64,000 nucleotides of DNA. Source: Phycisphaerales bacterium (GTDB lineage Bacteria > Planctomycetota > Phycisphaerae > Phycisphaerales > SM1A02). How positions within the stretch are numbered: position 1 is the first letter of the stretch; each line of letters starts with the position of its first letter. This document shows, one piece after another, positions 8,278 to 18,587 of this stretch. Made by a program: the position numbers and the translations under genes. Below the pieces are notes generated by a model. The model saw only the letters and a list, made by a program, of their open reading frames with translations. It was not told the origin of the DNA and ran no database searches. Location: assembly GCA_029246705.1 (NCBI GenBank), contig JAQWMQ010000019.1, forward strand, positions 1-64,000. The letters run 5' to 3'.

Positions 8278-9042
8278 TCATGAACGCCCACCAGCACGGC
8301 TGATGAGGCACGACAACCGATCCAGTTCCTCGCGGTCGAATCTGCCCCTGTACCTGCAGGAGGAATGCAGGTGCGGAGAGACCGCGAGGAATTCATCGGC
8401 ATTCGAGGACCGGACCCCACCCCCGCACATCACCTCGATCGCAACCCGACCCGAAACCTTCGCCAGACGACCACAGATTTCGACGTCGGCCGCCAATCGC
8501 CTGGTTCGAACGGCGAGAGAGACCGAATCGATTTTCCAGCGGTCGGACCCCGTGGTCAGGATCCTGACCACGCCGATCTCGTTGAAGAACTGCAGGGTGC
8601 GCTCGCGATCGGGAACCAGATCGATCGAACGGAGAACCGAGACCGCGAGCTCGTGCGAAGCTGCCCGCTCGGCAAGCTGTGAACAAGCAGCTTGGTCGAT
8701 CCTGCCATCAGGAAGAAGCGGACCGATCGCCACGCCGTCGGCCCCCGCGGCCGCAAGGCGATCGATGCTCGCCAGTGAAGCATCGAGCCGAGCAGGCGAC
8801 ATCTTGAAATCCTTCAGGTCAGAACCATCGATGATCTCGCCGATGCGGGGACGAATCAGGGCGAACACCTGCGTGCCCGCCGGCTTGGCCAGCTCGACCA
8901 CCCGCTGGAACAACTCGAGCTCGGGCGTCCAGCCCTCGGTCCCAAGATCGGAACACACCTCAAGCCGGGTCGCCTGCCCGACCAACTGGCGCGCAACTTC
9001 GATCGAATCGACCGGAACCTCGAGCGTGGCGGGGCGTGTCAT
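8278..9042 (-). CDS. CutC-family protein (copper homeostasis protein CutC homologue)
   Basis: A 254-residue TIM-barrel protein of the CutC family (E. coli CutC has 248). Family motifs can be read in order: LEVCSDLGTEG near the N-terminus, FALIRPRIGEI in the middle, GADGVAIGPLLPDG, ILTTGS, and VMCGGGVRSSN near the C-terminus. CutC was linked to copper tolerance in E. coli, but its biochemical role is disputed; it is cytoplasmic. It is the last gene of a leftward operon: the esterase gene ends 6 bp upstream of its ATG, and TAGG five nt before the ATG may serve as a weak ribosome site. Confidence 0.8.
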   Translation of the reverse strand: MTRPATLEVPVDSIEVARQLVGQATRLEVCSDLGTEGWTPELELFQRVVELAKPAGTQVFALIRPRIGEIIDGSDLKDFKMSPARLDASLASIDRLAAAGADGVAIGPLLPDGRIDQAACSQLAERAASHELAVSVLRSIDLVPDRERTLQFFNEIGVVRILTTGSDRWKIDSVSLAVRTRRLAADVEICGRLAKVSGRVAIEVMCGGGVRSSNADEFLAVSPHLHSSCRYRGRFDREELDRLSCLISRAGGRS

Positions 9043-9048
9043 GGCAGC

Positions 9049-9990
9049 CTACTTCTCCTGAAGCGTGACCATCGCACGCCCCATCCCTTCACCGATGAGG
9101 AGATAGCTCTCGGCATTGCCGAACCAGTGATGCCCGTGCCCCTGGTTGGGTGAATCCTCGGGTTTTCGAAGATGGGCCCGAGTCGGCACGTAGCGGGCTT
9201 CGTTCCTGAACTCACGCCGCAGGGGCACCGCTTTCTGGGCCGCCCAGAGTTTCGGGTTGTCGGCGTTGCCGGTCTGCCCCACGACGAAGGGAAGCTCCGG
9301 AACATCAAGCGCCTCGCGCAGGTCGAGGATCAGGTTCGCAAGATTCTCCTCGTAGGCCTCGAGCCCGCCGTCGGTGAACATGTCGTTCCACCCCTGGAAC
9401 CAGATGAAACCGGCCAGCTCCGGCTTCATGCCGGCGAGCCCGGGAAAGTGCTCATCAAGTGATTCGATCGCGGCGCGATAGGACTCGATCATCTTCAGGT
9501 AGAAGGGACCGACCTGACCGCCCGAGCGGGGTGGTCGGAAGTCGTTCATCAGACTCTTACCACCCCAGCAGGTCTTGATCAGCAGGACCGGTTCATCGAA
9601 GTGTTCACCCAGCTGCCAGCCGATTTCCAGCTCCGGCCCGAAGTGGTGTCGTCCTTCATACCCCGCGTAGCCGATCGACAGCGGCCCGGTCTTCAGCGGA
9701 CCGCGCTCAGGCTGGTAGTGGACGAAGACATCATCCCGGGTCACCCAGGACCCGTCCGCATCACGCCAGTGGCCGAAGTCCGCTGCGGAGCGCGGATCAT
9801 CGAGCACCGTGGTGAGTATGCCGCGGCCCCCGTTGTAGTGGTCGGGATGATCGAGGTCGACCACCGCCTGGCCTTCCATGTTCGACTGACCGGCCAGCAG
9901 GAACACCTTGAGCGTGCGAGGCTCGACCGTATCGGTGGTGGTTGCAGGCCCCAGGAGGAATGCAGCCAGAAGCAGTGGGATGTTGATCAT
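9049..9990 (-). CDS. Exported sialate O-acetylesterase-like SGNH hydrolase (SASA/DUF303)
   Basis: A 313-residue protein with a signal peptide (MINIPLLLAAFLLG). The nucleophile block is FLLAGQSNMEG, the GxSNM signature of SASA-type carbohydrate esterases. Block IIIa-like TCWGGKSL, WFQGWNDMF and a C-terminal GHGHHWFGNAE (candidate Asp/His) complete a plausible catalytic set. It likely removes acetyl groups from sugars in the periplasm. ATG 9990 is chosen because it starts the signal peptide; 13 further in-frame codons upstream would overlap the methyltransferase stop. It is the middle gene of a methyltransferase-esterase-cutC operon. Confidence 0.85.
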   Translation of the reverse strand: MINIPLLLAAFLLGPATTTDTVEPRTLKVFLLAGQSNMEGQAVVDLDHPDHYNGGRGILTTVLDDPRSAADFGHWRDADGSWVTRDDVFVHYQPERGPLKTGPLSIGYAGYEGRHHFGPELEIGWQLGEHFDEPVLLIKTCWGGKSLMNDFRPPRSGGQVGPFYLKMIESYRAAIESLDEHFPGLAGMKPELAGFIWFQGWNDMFTDGGLEAYEENLANLILDLREALDVPELPFVVGQTGNADNPKLWAAQKAVPLRREFRNEARYVPTRAHLRKPEDSPNQGHGHHWFGNAESYLLIGEGMGRAMVTLQEK

Positions 9991-10025
9991 GGTGGGTCCA
10001 GTCCTGAGCCTTGGAAACGCGCCAT

Positions 10026-10832
10026 TCACGCCGGCAGGCGCAGGCGGGTCGAATACATGAGTGGAATGCTCGGTTCGCCCTCGGGGAAGCGGTACACACG
10101 GGCCTTCTCATCATGAACGAGACCGGGAAACCGGTTGAAGGCGGTGAACTCGTGTTCCTCGAAGCGTTCGAGCGTGAAACCGGACTTGAGCAGTGCGTTG
10201 ATCACCGAGCTGACCGGGTGGGTCCAGGTGAAGTCGACGACATGCTTTCGTGGAAGGTCCCCGTCGGTGTAGGTGCACCCCGAGTGATCCTCGAAGGGGA
10301 TGCCGTGATCGAAGTAGTTGTTCTCAACCGCGAGATCGTCGTCGGTAAAGATGTCGGTGATCGGATGGAACTCGCTCAGGTAGAGGAGCCCCCCGGGTTT
10401 CACCAGTCGTGATGCGGTCTCGGCCCAACGAGCCATGTCAGGCAGCCAGCAAAGGGCTCCGCGCCCCGTGTAGAGGATGTCGTACTTTCGACCGAGGATC
10501 TCGGGTGCCTGATTCACCTCCCCCACTTCAAAGCGTGCGTCGATCCCGCACCGTGCGGCGATGTCCCGGGCCGCGTCGATCGCAGGCTTCGAGAAATCCA
10601 GACCGGTGACCGCCGCACCCGCCCGCGCCCAGGAAAGGGTGTCGAGCCCGAAGTGACACTGCAGGTGCAGCAGGGACAACCCCTCCACGGAACCGACCTC
10701 TTCCAGCTCGAAGGGATAGAGATGGGAACCGCCCTCGATGAAACGAGGCACGTCATAGAAGGTGCTGTCGACATGCGTGGCGACTCGTTCGTCCCACATC
10801 GACCGGTTGGCGGACAGGTGGCGCTCGTTCAT
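10026..10832 (-). CDS. Class I SAM-dependent methyltransferase
   Basis: A 268-residue cytoplasmic methyltransferase. Motif I is degenerate but readable (LLHLQCHFGLDTL, about residues 54-66) and is followed by VTGLDFSKPAI (motif II, acidic end of strand 2) and YDILYTGRGALCWL (motif IV region). This matches a common bacterial group related to SmtA-like proteins in which the Rossmann loop reads LQCHFGxDTL. The substrate is unknown. ATG 10832 (MNERHLSANR) was chosen over 10862, as the extra residues look unrelated. The stop lies 35 bp before the esterase start, so the two genes are probably co-transcribed. Confidence 0.85.
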   Translation of the reverse strand: MNERHLSANRSMWDERVATHVDSTFYDVPRFIEGGSHLYPFELEEVGSVEGLSLLHLQCHFGLDTLSWARAGAAVTGLDFSKPAIDAARDIAARCGIDARFEVGEVNQAPEILGRKYDILYTGRGALCWLPDMARWAETASRLVKPGGLLYLSEFHPITDIFTDDDLAVENNYFDHGIPFEDHSGCTYTDGDLPRKHVVDFTWTHPVSSVINALLKSGFTLERFEEHEFTAFNRFPGLVHDEKARVYRFPEGEPSIPLMYSTRLRLPA

Positions 10833-10966
10833 GAAGACAGGACCTTGTTGCCTTGGACGCAAAGACCTTGTGAGCGGTCAGCAGGACGCTGCACAAAGCA
10901 TGACTTGACAGGAACCAAGCCGATATCCTGTAGAGCGTACCCCATCTTCAATGGAACTCATGACCG

Positions 10967-12559
10967 ATGATCCTCAACGCACTTCAAATCATGGCTCTCT
11001 GCACCGGTGGCGGTGATCTCCTCGAATTCCTCGGTGTCCACGAGAGCGGTCGATTCAACCAGAGCGCTTCGGAGTATGCCGCATACGTGCCCGAGGAGAA
11101 GACGCTCATGGTGGTCAACGTCGCCACCGGGCTTGACCGGATCGACATCTCGGATCCGGAGAACCCGAAGTCTCTCGGCACGTTCAAGACGAAAGGCGCG
11201 AACTCGGTCGCGGTCCACGGGAATCTGGTCGCGCTGGTCAGCCAGGGCGAGGGTCCGCGGGGAACCCTGCAGTTCCTGGACCACGTGGGGGAAGCACTGG
11301 CAACCCATGAGATCGACCATGGACCCGACATGTGTCTCTTCACCGAGGACGGACGCTACCTGGTGGTCGCCTGCGAGGGTGAACCCAGCCATGACGGCAG
11401 CGTGGACCCCAGAGGCAGCGTGGCGATCGTCGACCTGGAGAACGGGCCACGGGATGTACGCATCAGACATGCAGGTTTCGAGGGTTTCGATCAACTTGAA
11501 GCGGAACTGCGACGAAGAGGTGTTCACCTGGGGAACTCGAAGGCGAAACCATCACAGGACATCGAACCTGAATTCATCGCGATCGATCCCGATGACCGAA
11601 CCGCCTGGGTCATCCTTCAGGAAAACAACGCAGTCGCCCGAGTGGACATCGCCAACGCCGTGGTCACGGGAATTCAGCCGCTTGGCCTGAAGAAACTCCA
11701 GCTGACCCGACAAGGCGGCACTGAAGATCCACCTGGATCCGACCGAGCGACGGATGCATGGCCCCTGTTCGCCATGTACCAGCCGGACGCCATCGTCAGC
11801 TGGGAACACCGGGGAAGAACGTTCATCGCATCAGCCAACGAAGGCGAACCGCGACAGTACCCCTGGCACGACGAAGCAGTGTCGATCAAGGAAATCGACC
11901 AGGCCGACGGATCCGGCTTGCAACTGGATGCGCGCAGTTTTCCTGCCCGGGAGGAGAACGGCGAGACGATTGCACGAACGGAATCACTCCAGCAGATGGG
12001 GCTTGGGGCATCGTGGTTCTCCCGGGCGATCGGTGACGACGACGAAGACGGCGACTGGGATCGACTCGTCACCTTCGGGACCGGTTCGGTGTCTATCTGG
12101 GAAGTGAAGGACAAGCAGCAACTCACCCGGGTCTGGGACAGTGGTGACCAGTTCGAGCAGTTGATCTCGGCACGCTCCGTACCGGAAGGGCTTGCCCTGG
12201 GAACCGTGGATGGAACCAGACTGCTTTTCGTGGGACTTGAAAGACCGGGCGGCGTCGTCACCATCGACGTGACCGACCCCGACCAGCCATGGATACTGGG
12301 ATACGACAGTCGCAGGAACCACACCGTCGATCTCACCGTGGACAACGATCTCGACGGAACCCCGGACGGTCTTTCGGAAGCGGGTGACCTCGGCCCCGAG
12401 GGCTTGCTGTTCATCGATGGCGCCGCGAGCCCCAACGGAAGACCGCTGCTCGTGGTCTGCAACGAGGTCAGTGGTACGACGACGATCCACGCATTGTCAC
12501 CGAAGGTGCTCAGGCAAAGACTCGAGGAACACCGGCGACCCTCTGAAACGAAGCACTGA
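10967..12559 (+). CDS. Choice-of-anchor I family beta-propeller protein
   Basis: A 530-residue protein of the choice-of-anchor I / alkaline-phosphatase-associated propeller type. Repeated beta-blades with Asp-rich turns can be read (LMVVNVATGLDRIDIS, NLVALVSQG, YLVVACEGEP, FIASANEGEP). The paired EGEP motifs are characteristic of this family. It is probably extracellular or periplasmic and calcium-stabilised, with no known enzymatic activity. The N-terminal signal is short and weak (MILNALQIMALC), so export is uncertain. The start is ATG 10967; a perfect TTGACA at 10905 lies upstream but has no good -10 at the right distance. It is divergent from the methyltransferase operon and followed 80 bp later by the kinase/aminotransferase fusion. 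Confidence 0.8.
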   Translation: MILNALQIMALCTGGGDLLEFLGVHESGRFNQSASEYAAYVPEEKTLMVVNVATGLDRIDISDPENPKSLGTFKTKGANSVAVHGNLVALVSQGEGPRGTLQFLDHVGEALATHEIDHGPDMCLFTEDGRYLVVACEGEPSHDGSVDPRGSVAIVDLENGPRDVRIRHAGFEGFDQLEAELRRRGVHLGNSKAKPSQDIEPEFIAIDPDDRTAWVILQENNAVARVDIANAVVTGIQPLGLKKLQLTRQGGTEDPPGSDRATDAWPLFAMYQPDAIVSWEHRGRTFIASANEGEPRQYPWHDEAVSIKEIDQADGSGLQLDARSFPAREENGETIARTESLQQMGLGASWFSRAIGDDDEDGDWDRLVTFGTGSVSIWEVKDKQQLTRVWDSGDQFEQLISARSVPEGLALGTVDGTRLLFVGLERPGGVVTIDVTDPDQPWILGYDSRRNHTVDLTVDNDLDGTPDGLSEAGDLGPEGLLFIDGAASPNGRPLLVVCNEVSGTTTIHALSPKVLRQRLEEHRRPSETKH

Positions 12560-12639
12560 TCTTCGAAACCGGATGCCTCGCGCCATTCTCGTTCCGAAAG
12601 CCGACGTTGTGGACGGAGCCACCTGATAGAATTCGCAGG

Positions 12640-14937
12640 GTGAGCGATTCGAACATTGAAAAACAGGACATGGCAACCGCTGTTCTTCTTGAACACTGGG
12701 GTCGCGATGGCCGTTTCACGCGCCTTCCGGGGGAGAACATCAACCTGCTGGTACGGGAAGATGGGAATGAACCCTGCGTACTCAAGATCACCATCGACGC
12801 GTCCGCCGAGGTCGAACTCGAGGAAAGCGTTCTGGAACGTCTGCATGCCGGGGGCATTCCCGTACCGCAGACGATTCCTTCGCTGACCGGGGACCGGATC
12901 GTCCACGTCGATCACGAAGGTGTTGCGGCCACCGCCAGGCTGCAGGGTTTTCTTCCGGGCACCCAGTGGCGTGAGCTGGGATCCAACCCGAAGAGACTCG
13001 AGGCGATCGGAAGCATGCTCGCCCGAATGCATCTCGCGCTGAAAGGCTTCTGCGAGCAGCACCCGGAAGCCCACAGAACCCACGACTGGGATCTCGCCCG
13101 TGCCGGACGACACCGGAAGGCGATCGAACGCTTCGATGACCGGAAGATCCGACGAGGTCTCGAAACCGCCTTTCACCTGTTGGCCGCGGAAGCGGTTCCG
13201 AGACTGGAAGCATGCCCTTCCGGAATGCTCCACGGTGACCCCAACGACGAGAACTTCCTGCTTGATGGCGATGTCGTGGTGGGCGTGGTCGATGTCGGCG
13301 ACTGCCAGGAAGCCGCCCTGATCCAGGACCTTGCGATTGCACTTTCCTACGCGCTGCAGTCGGAAGGGGCGACCCTCGAGGACGCCGCGATCCTGGTGGC
13401 CGCCTACGACCATGAACGACAACTGCAGGCGGTCGAGGAACGGGTGCTCTTTCCCCTGGTGATGGCCAGGCTTGCCTGCAGTGCCGCGATCGGCGCACTG
13501 CGACGGCAGGAGACCGAGGAACATGCCACCTGGTTCTCGCATGAATCAACCACCCTTGATGCGCTCATGCGAAACATCGATCTTTCGCCGGCCGAAGCCA
13601 GGGCGCGACTTCTTTCAGGCTGCCGACAAACAAACCGGTCCACCGCGGACACCGAGTTCGTCCTTTCTGAACGGCGCAGGCTGATCGGACCCTCCCTGTC
13701 GGTCAGCTACCGGGACCCACTGCACATCACCGAGGGCCGAGGGCAGTATCTCATCGCAGCGGACGGCCGCCCCTACCTCGACCTGGTCAACAACGTCTGT
13801 CATGTCGGGCACTGCCATCCGCAGGTCGTGAAGGCGATCGCGCGACAGGCGGAGCAGCTGAACACCAACACCCGGTACCTGCACGAGAACGTCAGTCGTT
13901 TCGCAGAACGACTGGTGGACACGCTTCCCGAAGGGCTCGACACCTGCTTCTTCGTCAACTCCGGATCCGAGGCCAATGAACTTGCATTGAGACTGGCCCG
14001 TACCGCGACCGGGGCACGGGACGTGCTGGTGGTCGACGGCGCCTACCACGGCTCGACCGGAAACTGCGTTGCGATGAGCCCGTACAAGTTCGACGGCCCG
14101 GGCGGAACCGGTGCGCCGGAATGGGTGCACGTCGTTCCGATACCGGATGGCTATCGCGGAGAGATCCGGGGGCATGACGAGGACACCGGTGCGGGGTACG
14201 CACTCGAGGTGGGCCGCGTCATCGGTGAAGCCTGCGCGAAGGGGCGATCGGTCGCAGGTTTCTTCGTCGAACCGATACTTTCCTGCGGCGGACAGGTCCC
14301 CCTGCCTCCGGGTTACCTGGCGGCGGCATTCGAACACGTTCGAAAGGCGGGTGGGCTTGCCATCGCCGACGAGGTCCAGGTCGGTTTCGGCCGGGTGGGC
14401 GATGCCTTCTGGGGATTCCAGTTGCACGATGTGGTCCCGGACATCGTGGTCATGGGCAAGCCCATGGGAAACGGCCATCCCCTGGGAGCGGTGGTGACGA
14501 CCCGACGCATCGCCGAAGCCTTCGACAACGGTATGGAATTCTTCTCGACCTTCGGCGGCAACCCCGTTTCGTGTGCCTGCGGACTTGCAGTCCTTGATGT
14601 CATCAGGGACGAATCGCTGCAGGAACGTGCAGCTGCACTGGGCGATCGGTTTCGTGCGGGGCTCGAGTCGTTGATGGCAAGGCACGCCCTGATCGGCGAT
14701 GTACGCGGAAGCGGGCTCTTCCTCGGGATCGAACTCGTCCGTGACCGAGCGACACTCGAACCCGCCGACACCGAAGCGGCGACCGTGGTGAACCACATGC
14801 GAGAACGAGGCATCCTGCTGAGTACCGACGGGCCGCTCCACAACGTGATCAAGATCAAACCCCCGATGGTGCTGGAGGAATCAGACATCGACATGACCCT
14901 GAGGCAGCTGGATGATGTCCTGGGATCGATTATGTGA
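12640..14937 (+). CDS. Fusion of an aminoglycoside-phosphotransferase-like kinase and a class III aminotransferase
   Basis: About 765 residues in two domains. Residues ~15-320 are an APH/choline-kinase-like fold: [15 protein letters not shown] (ATP Lys), [13 protein letters not shown] (catalytic loop, HGD...N) and VVDVGD (metal Asp). Residues ~340-760 are a fold-type I PLP aminotransferase: [45 protein letters not shown], the PLP-binding Lys in [14 protein letters not shown], and [10 protein letters not shown]. Similar fusions include phospho-lyase-type enzymes acting on phosphoethanolamine or phosphohydroxylysine, where kinase plus lyase would convert an amino alcohol in two steps; that is inference. 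The start is uncertain: GTG 12640 was chosen, with ATG at 12607 or 12670 as alternatives. The peptidase domain of longer homologues is absent. Confidence 0.85.
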   Translation: MSDSNIEKQDMATAVLLEHWGRDGRFTRLPGENINLLVREDGNEPCVLKITIDASAEVELEESVLERLHAGGIPVPQTIPSLTGDRIVHVDHEGVAATARLQGFLPGTQWRELGSNPKRLEAIGSMLARMHLALKGFCEQHPEAHRTHDWDLARAGRHRKAIERFDDRKIRRGLETAFHLLAAEAVPRLEACPSGMLHGDPNDENFLLDGDVVVGVVDVGDCQEAALIQDLAIALSYALQSEGATLEDAAILVAAYDHERQLQAVEERVLFPLVMARLACSAAIGALRRQETEEHATWFSHESTTLDALMRNIDLSPAEARARLLSGCRQTNRSTADTEFVLSERRRLIGPSLSVSYRDPLHITEGRGQYLIAADGRPYLDLVNNVCHVGHCHPQVVKAIARQAEQLNTNTRYLHENVSRFAERLVDTLPEGLDTCFFVNSGSEANELALRLARTATGARDVLVVDGAYHGSTGNCVAMSPYKFDGPGGTGAPEWVHVVPIPDGYRGEIRGHDEDTGAGYALEVGRVIGEACAKGRSVAGFFVEPILSCGGQVPLPPGYLAAAFEHVRKAGGLAIADEVQVGFGRVGDAFWGFQLHDVVPDIVVMGKPMGNGHPLGAVVTTRRIAEAFDNGMEFFSTFGGNPVSCACGLAVLDVIRDESLQERAAALGDRFRAGLESLMARHALIGDVRGSGLFLGIELVRDRATLEPADTEAATVVNHMRERGILLSTDGPLHNVIKIKPPMVLEESDIDMTLRQLDDVLGSIM

Positions 14938-14996
14938 GTCGAAATGGTGTCCCCTGAACAAGGGTTGTATATCTTGGACCTGTAAGGAAACCATCC

Positions 14997-16709
14997 ATGC
15001 CGACCGCGACCACCCTGACCCTTGCCTGTCTCCTGCTGCAGTCAACGAACGAAACGGCGCCCCCCCGCTTCGCGCCACCGGTTCCACTCACGGCAGACGG
15101 CGTGATCATCGACGTCACCACCGGACACGCGGCACCCTGCATCCATGACTTCGACCGGGACGGGGTACGAGACCTGCTGGTCGGCGAGTTCGGTGCCGGT
15201 TCCTTCAAGGGCGAGACGACCGGCAAGTCATCCCCCGGTCACCCCTGGGTCGCTGGGAAGCTTCGCTTCTACCGAAACCATGGAACGGACACCGCACCGA
15301 TCTACACCGATTTCAGTTACGTCAAGGCAGGCACACGTGACGCCCAGGTCCCCATCACCTGCTGCGTGAGCTTCGTCCCGCAGTTCATCGACTTCAACGC
15401 AGACGGCATCGAGGACATGATCTCCGGTTCCTATCCCGGTGACATCTACTTCTTCGCCGGTAATGAAACGGGCGGCTTCGACGAACCCGTCATGCAGCGC
15501 GACGTGAAAGGTGACGCCGTCCACGCTCGCTACGAGCATGGCGGCGAACTCCACGACGTGCACTCGATCACCGCGGAACTCCATGACATGGATGCCGACG
15601 GCGACCTCGACCTGGTGGTTGGATCACGCCTCAGCGGCTGCTACCGGATAGAGAACCTCGGCACCCCGGAAGAACCGGTCTGGTCAGCGCACTCCGATCA
15701 CATGAAGACCACTGAAGGTCGAAAGATCGGCGGGTGGGACTACGGATCGAACGTGCACTTCGCCGACTGGGACGGCGACGGCACCAGCGACATCGTGGTG
15801 GGTTCCGAAGACGGCGGCATCTTCTGGCACCGCAACCTCGGCACGGAAGATGCACCGGAATTCGGGGCGATGCACACCCTGGTCGAGGAGCAGCCGATGG
15901 ACGAACGGTTCCTCAGGCTCTCGACCCCGATGCGCCCGAGTTCACGTGTCAAGGTCCACGTCATCGACCAGGACGGTGATGGTCTCAAGGATCTCCTGGT
16001 CGGGGACTTCGGTTCTCGATGGACCCGCGTCAGGCGACTCACCGCGGAGGAGATCGCCACGAAGAACCGGCTTGAACGGGAGATGGACGCACTCCATGAT
16101 GAGATCGATGCGGGCCAGGAAGGCCTGAAGACCAACGCGGAACGATCCGCGCACTACGAGTCCTTCAATGATCGAATCGACCCCCTCTACGACCGGATCG
16201 AATCGTTCGAGACCCATGAGTACGAAAGCACCGGGTACGTCTGGCTCTATCGACAACTCCCCGTGGACCAGGCGACATCGACGGCGAATGCCCCACGTGA
16301 GAACGCCTCGAACTCCACGGTCACGATGATGACCCATGGCGCGAGACTTGAAACCGGGAAACCGTTCCCGGTCACCCTCGCGGTGCAGGTTCCCGAAGGC
16401 TGGACGGTCTGCGGCAACCAGTCGGCGATGAAGAACGCAGGTTCCGAGAGCCTGCCCACCAGGATCGAATGGTCGCTTCCGGAGGGTTGTTCGGTGCAGG
16501 ATGTCGTCTGGCAGGATGCCGATGAACACGCGCTCTATGACGACACCTTCGCGATCGAGGCGACCATCGACACGGAAGGACTCGACCGCTCCGGGGACTC
16601 GACCCTGTCGGTCGAGGTGACCTATCAACGCTGCGACAAGAAGAGCGGGGTCTGCATCCTCGAGCGGGAACGGATCGAACTCCCCGTGACGCTCGAACCG
16701 ACGGGGTGA
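14997..16709 (+). CDS. Secreted FG-GAP/VCBS-repeat protein with a C-terminal DsbD-alpha-like domain
   Basis: A 570-residue protein with a short signal peptide ([16 protein letters not shown]). Residues ~35-345 contain calcium-binding FG-GAP/VCBS blades ([71 protein letters not shown]). A charged helical stretch follows (~350-405). The last ~130 residues resemble the N-terminal periplasmic domain of DsbD: VEVTYQRC, a second Cys six residues later and IELPVTL, like the C-x(n)-C beta hairpin that passes electrons from DsbD. A good ribosome site (AAGGAA) precedes ATG 14997. It is likely extracellular or periplasmic; an integrin-like propeller with a redox end is the best description. Confidence 0.8.
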   Translation: MPTATTLTLACLLLQSTNETAPPRFAPPVPLTADGVIIDVTTGHAAPCIHDFDRDGVRDLLVGEFGAGSFKGETTGKSSPGHPWVAGKLRFYRNHGTDTAPIYTDFSYVKAGTRDAQVPITCCVSFVPQFIDFNADGIEDMISGSYPGDIYFFAGNETGGFDEPVMQRDVKGDAVHARYEHGGELHDVHSITAELHDMDADGDLDLVVGSRLSGCYRIENLGTPEEPVWSAHSDHMKTTEGRKIGGWDYGSNVHFADWDGDGTSDIVVGSEDGGIFWHRNLGTEDAPEFGAMHTLVEEQPMDERFLRLSTPMRPSSRVKVHVIDQDGDGLKDLLVGDFGSRWTRVRRLTAEEIATKNRLEREMDALHDEIDAGQEGLKTNAERSAHYESFNDRIDPLYDRIESFETHEYESTGYVWLYRQLPVDQATSTANAPRENASNSTVTMMTHGARLETGKPFPVTLAVQVPEGWTVCGNQSAMKNAGSESLPTRIEWSLPEGCSVQDVVWQDADEHALYDDTFAIEATIDTEGLDRSGDSTLSVEVTYQRCDKKSGVCILERERIELPVTLEPTG

Positions 16710-16716
16710 TCGACGT

Positions 16717-17658
16717 TCAACCGGTTCGCTTGCAGAGATCCTGCAGTGCCGGTCCGATCTCCTCGAACTCGAAGGTGAATCCCTCCTCGAGCAACCGCCG
16801 GGGCACGCAGTAGCGGCCGTAGATCGCCAGTTCGGGATCGGTTCGCATGAAGAGCGGAGCACCGATCCGGACCATCCACGCGAAGGCGGGCAACCCGATC
16901 GGCATTCGAACCGCCTTGCGCAGGGCGCGCATGAAGACGGTGTTCGAGACCGGGTTCGGGGCGGTCGCGATGTAGGCGCCTTGCATCGATTCGTCGACGA
17001 TCGACCGCTCGAAGAGTCGGTTCATGTCCGTCTGGTGCAACCAGCTCATCCCCTGCTCTCCGGAAGCCACGCGGCCACCGAGACCGATCCGGGCGAGCAG
17101 GCCCAGCCGTGCCAGTGCGCCTCCACCGCGACCGACCACGAAACTGGTACGAAGGACGACGCCCCGCACCGATTCCGGGCAGCCTTCGGCGAATGCCTGC
17201 TCCCACGCGACGCCGACCTCGGGAGCGAGACCGGTACCGAACGCGGAGCCTTCATCACAGACCGCGGTGGGCGGATCACCATAGATGTGCGCCGTCGACA
17301 TCTGGACCCAGACCGGAGGCGGCGTGTCGACCCGGTTCATCGCCTCCCCCAGGACCCGGGTGGCCTCGACCCGTGAACGCAGGATCTCGTCCTTGTGATC
17401 AGGCGTCTTGATGCAGTCGACGGTGCGACCGACGAGGTTGACCAGCGCATCCGCGCCATCGAGGACGCTCGACCAGTCATCGAGGGTGCGCGCATCCCAT
17501 GACTGGAACGACCACGGTCCGTCCTGCCGTGGCCGGTTTCGCGAGAGCAGGGTGACCTGACAACCATGTTGATCGACCAGATGGCTGGCAAGACTCCGGC
17601 CGAGGAAGCCGCTTCCCCCGGCGATCACGACCCGTGAACCTGAATCAAGTGCACTCAT
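16717..17658 (-). CDS. TIGR01777-family NAD(P)-dependent epimerase (SulA/YfcH-like)
   Basis: A 313-residue extended short-chain dehydrogenase. The N-terminal loop is [15 protein letters not shown] (GxxGxxG, ~residues 9-23), followed by [20 protein letters not shown] (catalytic region, Tyr present) and [14 protein letters not shown]. The last ~50 residues form the DUF1731 domain ([17 protein letters not shown] ... [12 protein letters not shown]), which is diagnostic for TIGR01777 proteins. The activity in bacteria is unknown; a plant homologue acts in chloroplast division. The start overlaps the stop of the acetyltransferase gene by 4 bp (ATGA), with GGAGG 6 nt upstream, so translation is coupled. 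Confidence 0.88.
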   Translation of the reverse strand: MSALDSGSRVVIAGGSGFLGRSLASHLVDQHGCQVTLLSRNRPRQDGPWSFQSWDARTLDDWSSVLDGADALVNLVGRTVDCIKTPDHKDEILRSRVEATRVLGEAMNRVDTPPPVWVQMSTAHIYGDPPTAVCDEGSAFGTGLAPEVGVAWEQAFAEGCPESVRGVVLRTSFVVGRGGGALARLGLLARIGLGGRVASGEQGMSWLHQTDMNRLFERSIVDESMQGAYIATAPNPVSNTVFMRALRKAVRMPIGLPAFAWMVRIGAPLFMRTDPELAIYGRYCVPRRLLEEGFTFEFEEIGPALQDLCKRTG

Positions 17659-18587
17659 GCCTGACCTCCGTTGTCTGCATCATCGGTGGACTGGAAGCGA
17701 ACGCAACGAAACCAGAGTGTACGCCCGAGACGTTCGGCCTGGCCACATGAAGCGTGGTTGTCAGGTTCGATGCATCCGAAGACCCAGCGCAGACCCAGGT
17801 CGCGCAGACAGGCGTATGCCTGGCGTTGCATGAACTGCGCAAGGCCCTGTCTCCGGTGATCCGGGTCGACGGCAATGTCGGAAATCAACACGGCAGGGAC
17901 GCCCGCATCCGGAAGGTGCATCGCGGCGTAGCAGGCGATGCCGCACAGGCTCGATTCACCGGCGCGACTGGCCACCCAGCACCAGCCGGCATCATTCTCG
18001 ATCACCTGACGAAGCTCCTCGCTGCTCTCGGAAAGATCGGGATCGGGATCCTCGTCACTGATCTCACTCCGCCGCAGGAGATCGATGGCTTCCTCGAAAT
18101 CCCCGCGCCGGACCCTGCGGACCGTCCAGGGTGCATCTGCCTCGGCCTCGAAGGAACAGTCCGGCAGCGAACGCGCGTAGCCACGCTGGTTTTCCCGGCC
18201 ATGAAGACCCAGGAGCGGCGAGGACCTCCTGCCGGCGGCGCCGATCGCGGACATCCGAAAGCTCTGCTCGGTATCGACACCCTGTGGAAGAACAAGCCGG
18301 CCGTCGAGTTCTTCGCTGCACGCGAGGGTCGCCGTCTCCCAGCGGAACTCGTGGGTTCCGGGACGAAACGGCTGGGTGACGAGTGCATGGGGAAGACCAT
18401 CGACCGTCGCCAGGTGGGTCGCGGCGAGGTTGAACGTGCGAAGCCAGTAATCGAAGAAGAAGGGACGATCTTCCGCGGGCAGTCGATCGAGGACGTCACG
18501 ATAGAGGGTGGCGACGGCATCCAGGAACGCAGGGATCTGGTCGTCACCTTCCAGAACGCTCCACAGGACGTCCGGGTTCGCGCCCAA
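17655..18587 (-). CDS. GNAT-family N-acetyltransferase with an N-terminal extension
   Basis: A 310-residue protein. The C-terminal ~160 residues are a GNAT domain: [24 protein letters not shown] is the strand-4 plus acetyl-CoA pyrophosphate loop (RxxGxA form). [21 protein letters not shown] is the usual N-A-(x)n-E-x-L-G end. The N-terminal ~150 residues resemble no domain I recognise. The substrate is unknown. The reading frame begins with TTG 18587, immediately after the TAG stop of the upstream gene, with AGGGTG a few nt further up. Start and stop touching suggests translational reinitiation. A later start cannot be excluded, but the frame is open and GC3-biased from there. Confidence 0.75.
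   Translation of the reverse strand: MGANPDVLWSVLEGDDQIPAFLDAVATLYRDVLDRLPAEDRPFFFDYWLRTFNLAATHLATVDGLPHALVTQPFRPGTHEFRWETATLACSEELDGRLVLPQGVDTEQSFRMSAIGAAGRRSSPLLGLHGRENQRGYARSLPDCSFEAEADAPWTVRRVRRGDFEEAIDLLRRSEISDEDPDPDLSESSEELRQVIENDAGWCWVASRAGESSLCGIACYAAMHLPDAGVPAVLISDIAVDPDHRRQGLAQFMQRQAYACLRDLGLRWVFGCIEPDNHASCGQAERLGRTLWFRCVRFQSTDDADNGGQA

Noticed and set aside
10905-10933. TTGACA upstream of the choice-of-anchor I gene as a promoter
   Set aside because: At 16-18 bp spacing there is no TAnnnT-like -10 box; nearby TAGAGC is 20 bp away. It was left out of the feature list.
11674-13542. Leftward open frame of about 620 codons across the choice-of-anchor I and kinase/aminotransferase genes
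   Set aside because: It spans two well-supported genes on the other strand and translates into Ser/Arg-rich sequence without any motif.
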